Of a stretch of 20,582 bases of DNA, positions 19,503 through 20,582 are shown one piece after another (the stretch's first letter is position 1; every line of letters starts with the position of its first letter). The DNA lies in contig JALNQF010000597.1 in the NCBI GenBank assembly GCA_028456385.1, forward strand, positions 1 through 20,582. Reading direction: 5' to 3'. The notes beneath the pieces were generated by a model. It ran no database searches and was not told the DNA's origin. It worked only from the letters and a program-made list of their open reading frames with translations. Both the position numbers and the translations under genes were made by a program. This DNA is from Ophiosphaerella korrae. Its lineage: Eukaryota; Ascomycota; Dothideomycetes; Pleosporales; Phaeosphaeriaceae.

Positions 19503-20582
19503 ACTTAGGCTACTTACCTAATTTAATAAATCTCTCTTCTATTCTATCTACTATAGTACTTATAAAATATACCTAATTACTCTAAAAAGAAAAGAAAGTA
19601 CTTCTTATAGCCTAAGCTATATAAACTTATTATATAAAAAGCTAGTATTATACTATAATACTTTATAATATTTCTTATAGAATAATTTAGTACTAGCTTA
19701 TAGAGTATTAGTTTATAGGTAATACTTACTTTAGATTTTAAAAGCTATTACTATCTAAAGAGAAGTTTCTTATAGATTAGATCTTAGACCTTAATTAATA
19801 TAGCTTTCTACTTTAGGTTATTAACGTATATTATATAGCTAATATTCTCTTCTCTAGTACTAAGAAGTCTTTTATATTAATAAAGATCTTTTCTTTAAGG
19901 TATATATATATATACGCTTATTAGTCTTCTCTAAGAGCTTAATTTAGAGTAGATTCTTAGTAGTAAGTCTAGTTCTATCTAATCTAGATAGAGTCCTATC
20001 TAACCTTACTATCGCGTATATACTACTACTAGTACTATTATAGATTAATAGCTATATAAGCTTACTAGTTATAGAAATACTTTATAATATTAATTAACTC
20101 TATAGATAGACTTAGATACTAAAGAATCTTCTTTAGCGTTAATCTTAAAGTCTTTTAAGTTAAGTACTATCTTAGTATTATAAGTTAGAGCTTTACTCTA
20201 TATAATTTAAGTAAGCTTATAGTAGTAAGTAAACTATATAAGCTATTTAAGCTACTCTACTATATATAAGTAGCTTAGCTTAGATAGCTCTTTAATTAAT
20301 AATTATTTTCTACTTATTTCTAAGCTTATATCTTATAATAGTTATAAGCTTAGCGCTAAAAATTACTTAATAGTTCTATCCTATATACTATAGTAAGAGA
20401 TTATAAGCTTAGTATACTTTTATCTTATCTTATTTTATCTTATCTATTACTTAAATACTTATAAAATTTTATAGTAAGATTACTTTACTTAATAAAGGTA
20501 CTACTCTACTTAATAAGTACTTATAATAGCTAGTATAGTTTATATAACTCTATTATAATACTCTTAAGCTAGGTATCTAGTA
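19471..20582 (-). mobile_element. TIR transposon copy X3, cut by the window edge
   Basis: Begins after the shared TA with ACGTACTTACTTATAACC. Its TIR differs more from X2's than X1's does, yet the interior aligns: 19745-19810 with X2 17930-18010. If it is as long as X2 it should end near 21280, outside the window. It is less AT-rich than X1 and X2, with several CpG left. Confidence 0.65.
19740..20180 (-). pseudogene. Possible pogo-like transposase DNA-binding segment in X3
   Basis: One minus-strand frame from about 20180 to 19740 reads KINAKEDSLVSKSIYRVN, further on RIYSKLSS, then RKDLY*YKRLLSTREENI, then YVNNLK*KAILIKV*DLIYKKLLF. The last part resembles the second helix-turn-helix unit of fungal pogo/Fot-type transposases (xKLTxxEE...YIxxLxxRGxPPxxxxVxD...LL). 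X2 shows the same segment (YINNLKKKAL...NKRLLF) with independent substitutions. Interruptions are TAA/TAG only. The catalytic DDE domain should follow toward lower coordinates, but only about 270 bp remain before the TIR and I cannot see it there. The family call is tentative; another TIR superfamily is possible. Confidence 0.35.

Noticed and set aside
1..20582. Mitochondrial or endosymbiont DNA, suggested by the very high AT content
   Set aside because: Nested LTR retroelements with target duplications and CpA-directed decay point to nuclear fungal DNA; no mitochondrial gene or tRNA was recognised.

Overview
The window is about 20.6 kb of extremely AT-rich repeat DNA with no intact gene. CpA and TpG are nearly absent and TpA is in great excess. 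Every long reading frame that can be recognised is broken by TAA/TAG codons and by substitutions such as Cys to Tyr, Asp to Asn and Gly to Arg. That is the signature of repeat-induced point mutation (RIP), so the likely source is a filamentous ascomycete (Pezizomycotina) with AT-rich, transposon-filled compartments. The species cannot be told from this sequence.

Layout: a nest of three Ty3/gypsy elements, then a row of TIR transposons. Element C (oldest, minus strand) is a degraded gypsy relic. Its reverse transcriptase lies at about 200-736 and resumes in the same reading direction at 14772, with its upstream part running to roughly 15840. Element A (737-14766, minus strand) is inserted into C's RT and flanked by the 5-bp duplication ATTAA. 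It has 463-bp LTRs and a gag-pol that keeps one frame from Gag to chromodomain, and it is a chromovirus. Element B (5027-12008, plus strand) is a second member of A's family, inserted into the protease active-site codons of A and flanked by the duplication GCTCT. It has 427/380-bp LTRs, gag, protease, RT, RNase H, integrase and chromodomain.

From about 15840 to the end lie three head-to-tail copies (X1, X2, X3) of an approximately 1.8-kb TIR transposon. Copies abut each other through a shared TA dinucleotide, giving palindromic junctions at 17609-17708 and 19420-19502. A pogo-like DNA-binding segment can be tentatively read on the minus strand, but no DDE catalytic domain was found. The far left (1-175) holds a perfect palindrome and a cluster of hairpin-forming repeats.

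Working history inferred from nesting and mutation load: C, then A into C, then B into A, with RIP acting on all. The most unusual points are an antisense reading frame that A and B share between the chromodomain and the 3' LTR, a strand asymmetry in surviving CpA that follows each element's own sense strand, and the TA-sharing transposon row.
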